DNA from: Methanomassiliicoccaceae archaeon
GTDB lineage: Archaea; Thermoplasmatota; Thermoplasmata; Methanomassiliicoccales; Methanomethylophilaceae
Direction of reading: 5' to 3'
DNA length: 16,913 nucleotides
Assembly: GCA_009786295.1 (NCBI GenBank)
Contig: WQTN01000131.1
Location: forward strand, 1 to 16,913
Part shown: positions 15,181-16,913 of the stretch, one piece after another
Layout: each line of letters opens with the position of its first letter
How positions within the stretch are numbered: position 1 is the stretch's first letter
The notes under the pieces: generated by a model
Told to the model about the DNA's origin: nothing
The model's input: the letters and a program-made list of their open reading frames with translations, nothing else
Databases searched by the model: none
Translations under genes and position numbers: made by a program

Positions 15181-15538
15181 TTTTATTTTTGGTCTTTAAG
15201 TAGAAGAATTTCATGTACTTAACAAAGAGAGCAACACCTATCAGCATAGCACAAATGCCAACTGCTGTAGATAGGATACCCTGTGGATTACTATTTAACA
15301 GCACTGCTGCTCCAATTATCAGCCCAGATAATAGCCCCATAGTTAATTCATGTACTGGCTCCATGCCCCAGTTTCTGAACCAGTTCTTTTGATACGGCCT
15401 ATATTTTATTATTATCCCGATTCCTATCGCAACCGAAAGAAAGAGGGGAATATACCAAGTAAGCGTCATAAAAGAGAACAGAAACAAGAGTGAGAAAAAC
15501 CACCCTCCAAAATATGCAACAGCTCCTGCGAAATTCAT
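15155..15538 (-). CDS. Small 4-TM membrane protein, immunity candidate
   Basis: A 127-aa integral membrane protein with no family I recognise. Four hydrophobic segments are visible at about 8-27, 29-45, 65-82 and 88-107, with a basic, Trp-rich loop (YRPYQKNWFRNWG) between the second and third and a basic tail. It is the first gene of the minus-strand operon and is read from the promoter region shared with the precursor gene. Small polytopic membrane proteins beside bacteriocin genes are often immunity proteins that block pore formation in the producer. That is the best guess here, by position and topology only; an accessory transport role is the alternative. The start at 15538 lies about 20-30 nt after the shared AT box, so the transcript may have little or no leader. 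Confidence 0.75.
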   Translation of the reverse strand: MNFAGAVAYFGGWFFSLLFLFSFMTLTWYIPLFLSVAIGIGIIIKYRPYQKNWFRNWGMEPVHELTMGLLSGLIIGAAVLLNSNPQGILSTAVGICAMLIGVALFVKYMKFFYLKTKNKSDQESFMR

Positions 15539-15556
15539 AGTGAAGAGAGCGACTCC

Positions 15557-15573
15557 GATTTATATATATATAT
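15557..15573. promoter_or_regulatory. Shared bidirectional TATA region
   Basis: GATTTATATATATATAT followed by C is nearly symmetric, so it can serve as a TATA box for the precursor gene (start 15609, +) and for the four-gene operon (start 15538, -). The divergent gap is only 70 bp. Confidence 0.55.
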
Positions 15574-15578
15574 CGTAT

Positions 15579-15594
15579 CCAATAACGTTATTGG
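15579..15594. promoter_or_regulatory. 16-bp perfect palindrome, likely operator
   Basis: CCAATAACGTTATTGG is fully self-complementary and sits where transcription of the precursor gene should begin (about 20-30 bp after the AT box), directly before its ribosome site. A dimeric regulator bound here would control the precursor and possibly the divergent operon. No regulator gene is present in the cassette. Confidence 0.45.
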
Positions 15595-15601
15595 GGGGAG
15601 G
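15593..15601 (+). promoter_or_regulatory. Strong ribosome binding site of the precursor gene
   Basis: GGGGGGAGG ends 7 nt before ATG 15609, which fixes that ATG over the later ATGs at codons 5, 6 and 11 and indicates efficient translation. Confidence 0.6.
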
Positions 15602-15608
15602 CATTTAA

Positions 15609-16064
15609 ATGGAAGTAGAAATGATGAATAAACAGCAAATGAATGTCCATTTGCTCAATAGGACAAAAAAAGCAATTCAATATGAGTTCGAATTGCCAAA
15701 AAACTATATTGTGATTACCTCCGATGAGATGGAATACATAACGGGCAGTGCCCCGGGAGATCATTGGGACTTCGTATCGAATTACAGTACATTAGCAGAC
15801 TTCGAAGTAATGTTAGCAACTGGCGGCATATATCTCGCTTCAGGCGTATCAATGGGCCTTATTCTTTCGGGTAGCATAATTGCTGCTCCTCTTGGAGTTC
15901 TTGTTGGCGGGCTTACAACTCAGTTGGGTGTAAGCATGATTGCTGCTGCAGATACTGCGTATACTCAGTATTATAAAAATGGCAAAGTCTGGTCATTGTG
16001 GAAACATATGGGTTGGTTTGGATTAGTTCTGGACGGATTCGAAGTAAGAGCCCAGGTCAAGTAA
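15609..16064 (+). CDS. Putative secreted peptide precursor with double-glycine-type leader
   Basis: A 151-aa protein with a good ribosome site; no named family is recognised. The C39 leader consensus (hydrophobic at -12, -7 and -4, E at -8, G at -2, G/A/S at -1) is met twice. Site A: I36 (-12), E40 (-8), M41 (-7), I44 (-4), G46-S47, giving a 47-aa leader and a 104-aa core starting APGDHW. Site B: L62, E66, V67, A70, G72-G73, giving a 73-aa leader and a 78-aa core starting IYLASG. Residues 69-118 form a Gly/Ala-rich hydrophobic hairpin with a proline near the turn (A93-P94), with many G-x3-G spacings, followed by a cationic aromatic tail (YYKNGKVWSLWKHMGWFG). That is the general design of microcin V and class II bacteriocins. 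No cysteines, so no disulfides or lanthionines. It is the only candidate cargo for the divergent exporter; antimicrobial action is inference. Confidence 0.7.
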   Translation: MEVEMMNKQQMNVHLLNRTKKAIQYEFELPKNYIVITSDEMEYITGSAPGDHWDFVSNYSTLADFEVMLATGGIYLASGVSMGLILSGSIIAAPLGVLVGGLTTQLGVSMIAAADTAYTQYYKNGKVWSLWKHMGWFGLVLDGFEVRAQVK

Positions 16065-16112
16065 TGAAAAGAGAGAAATGACCTTGAACTAAACTTCGTG
16101 TTCCGCGAAACA

Positions 16113-16225
16113 TTTTATTAGGTGGAGAAATAGCGACTCCGCATAGGAATCCAGGCGGAGGCATAAAGCCTTCGCTAACGGTTCCCATCTGGCGGATGCT
16201 CGCTATCCTCCGCCTGCCCGTTTTT
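16113..16225 (+). ncRNA. Candidate small structured RNA
   Basis: A TATA-like TTTTATTA (16113-16120) is followed at the right distance by a segment that can fold into a long hairpin. The outer stem CAGGCGGAGG (16152-16161) pairs perfectly with CCTCCGCCTG (16207-16216). Inside lies an asymmetric internal loop and a second stem in which GCCTTCGC pairs with GCGGATGC (one mismatch, one G-U), with a 16-nt apical loop. A T-run (16220-16225) follows, as in archaeal termination. The RNA would be about 75-85 nt. The shape recalls an H/ACA guide pocket, but no ACA box follows the outer stem, so I do not assign a class. It is not a tRNA, 5S, RNase P or SRP RNA as far as I can see. Confidence 0.35.
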
Positions 16226-16472
16226 ATCAAAAGTTCAAAAGGTCCGCAGGGGTCAGGCCGGTCGCTTTATTTCTCGGTCCGCTTCCACGAGCGGATACAG
16301 GGGAACATATGGTCCTCTGCGCCGCTCCAACGCATCTTTGAGAACACATTTATTATGGAGTTGATCGTTTCTGAGATGGCTCCGTGTTATAGGTCTCCTT
16401 CAGGAACATGGACTCATCAGGAGCACTCTCTTTTATTGGTATTGCTGTTTCCACTCCTGTCCACTTTGTGTG

Positions 16473-16493
16473 TTTATAATAACCTTTAATAAG
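16473..16493 (+). promoter_or_regulatory. Promoter of the S13 operon
   Basis: Two candidate TATA boxes, TTTATAATAA (16473-16482) and CTTTAATAAG (16484-16493), lie about 125-145 bp before the S13 start. Either predicts a 5' leader of roughly 100-115 nt, unusually long for an archaeal mRNA. Confidence 0.5.
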
Positions 16494-16499
16494 GAAGAC

Positions 16500-16616
16500 A
16501 CAATCCCCGCCGTAACGTAAACTCAGGACCCGTCTTCTGACGAACACTGAGAGCGCGTCCTGAAGGACAAGGCGCTTGAGTACATCCCATCGGGGAACAT
16601 TTACGGAGGAATAAAT
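16500..16616 (+). promoter_or_regulatory. Structured 5' leader of the S13 operon
   Basis: The untranslated region contains a stable hairpin: AGCGC (16552-16556) and GTCC (16557-16560) pair with GGAC (16565-16568) and GCGCT (16572-16576), with a TGAA tetraloop and an AAG bulge. A GGAGG ribosome site (16605-16609) lies 7 nt before the ATG. By analogy with the bacterial alpha operon, whose leader before the S13 gene is bound by S4, this could be an r-protein autoregulatory site; that role is inference. Confidence 0.35.
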
Positions 16617-16913
16617 ATGGCGAAACCAAAGAAGGATGCGCCAGAGACTGAAGACGAGAACTTCAACTTCATAGTTCGTATCGCAAACAGCGATATAGAC
16701 GGTCACAAGAGGACGGTCATCGGGCTTCAGAGCATCAAAGGCGTAGGAAAAAGAGTATCACAGATCATTGTGAAGAGAGCGAATGTCGCACCGACGGCAA
16801 AGATAGGAACGCTTCCGTACGAGAAGGTCAAAGAACTTGAGAACCTGGTTCTGACCTATTACGAATATGCACCCCACTGGGCGGTCAACAGGCAGATGGA
16901 CTATGAGACCGGA
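16617..16913 (+). CDS. rpsM: 30S ribosomal protein S13, 3'-truncated by window edge
   Basis: Ninety-nine codons are present and the frame is open at the window edge; archaeal S13 is about 150-170 aa, so the C-terminal third is missing. The start is set by GGAGG 7 nt upstream. A charged archaeal N-terminal extension (MAKPKKDAPETEDENF) precedes the S13 core: FIVRIANSDIDGHKRTVIGLQSIKGVGKRVSQIIV, with the helix-two-turn-helix glycine motif IKGVGKR, then a family-typical archaeal insert around KELENLV and YEYAPHWAVNRQMDYETG. S13 sits in the head of the small subunit and contacts the P-site tRNA and S19. In archaea it usually leads an S13-S4-S11-RNA polymerase D operon; those genes would lie beyond the window. 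It marks the return to core chromosome after the AT-rich cassette. Confidence 0.97.
   Translation, partial: MAKPKKDAPETEDENFNFIVRIANSDIDGHKRTVIGLQSIKGVGKRVSQIIVKRANVAPTAKIGTLPYEKVKELENLVLTYYEYAPHWAVNRQMDYETG

Larger units (their letters stand above)
16065..16616. other. 552-bp stretch without a convincing protein gene
   Basis: It holds the candidate small RNA, a second weaker foldable segment (16241-16321), and the promoter and leader of the S13 gene. The open frames on both strands here lack ribosome sites, have unusual composition and overlap the foldable segments, so I do not call them genes. Confidence 0.6.

Noticed and set aside
16400..16419. Minus-strand TGATGA followed 10 nt later by CTGA, as in a C/D box guide RNA
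   Set aside because: No C' and terminal D boxes could be found at proper spacing and no terminal stem; short motifs of this kind occur by chance.
16196..16489. 97-aa plus-strand open frame before S13
   Set aside because: It overlaps the foldable RNA segments, lacks a ribosome site and resembles random translation.
9210..16616. tRNA-Ala as an attachment site for an integrated element
   Set aside because: No integrase gene and no second copy of the tRNA 3' end were found in the window.
16353..16706. 117-aa minus-strand open frame overlapping S13
   Set aside because: It is antisense to the clear S13 coding region and its promoter, with no supporting motif.
1..16913. CRISPR array
   Set aside because: No set of regularly spaced identical repeats is present on inspection.

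Overview
The window is archaeal. It carries an Sm-like (LSm) protein next to ribosomal protein L37e, an archaeal-type S13 gene, a tRNA-Ala without encoded CCA, TATA-box promoters and several apparently leaderless starts. Good Shine-Dalgarno sites elsewhere, the mix of genes and the purF/LSm/L37e cluster suggest a methanogen-related euryarchaeon. My best guess is Thermoplasmatota, order Methanomassiliicoccales (gut or digester type); the order-level guess is inference, the archaeal call is firm.

Positions 1-8494 are ordinary chromosome, all on the + strand: the 3' part of a DUF1846 gene; a 4Fe-4S protein translationally coupled to an ArsA/Get3-type ATPase with an Hsp20-like tail; a Met-rich coiled-coil protein; AMMECR1; class I dihydroorotase (pyrC); a YkgJ-type cysteine-cluster protein; LSm; L37e (a 56-aa gene at 6909-7079); and purF. 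A ClbS/DfsB-family protein lies convergently at 8562-9098, followed by tRNA-Ala(GGC) at 9210-9282.

Between tRNA-Ala and the ribosomal S13 gene (from 16617) lies an accessory block of two unlike pieces. First is a GC-rich IS4-superfamily (IS1634-like) insertion sequence, about 9362-11132, with imperfect terminal inverted repeats and an intact 544-aa DDE transposase. Second is an AT-rich cassette (11346-16064; sampled lines are about 30-38% G+C against about 60% in the core). The cassette is the most interesting part of the window. Four minus-strand genes are arranged head to tail with overlapping ends: a 4-TM protein, a 164-aa unknown, an HlyD-like adaptor, and a C39-peptidase ABC exporter with an intact Cys-His-Asp triad and intact ATPase motifs. 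Divergent from them, across a 70-bp shared promoter with a 16-bp perfect palindrome, is a 151-aa gene whose product has double-glycine-type leader signatures followed by a Gly-rich hydrophobic hairpin. This is the layout of a bacterial class II bacteriocin / microcin V secretion locus, here in an archaeon.

The 552-bp stretch before S13 (16065-16616) has no convincing protein gene. It holds one or two candidate structured RNAs and a structured S13 leader.
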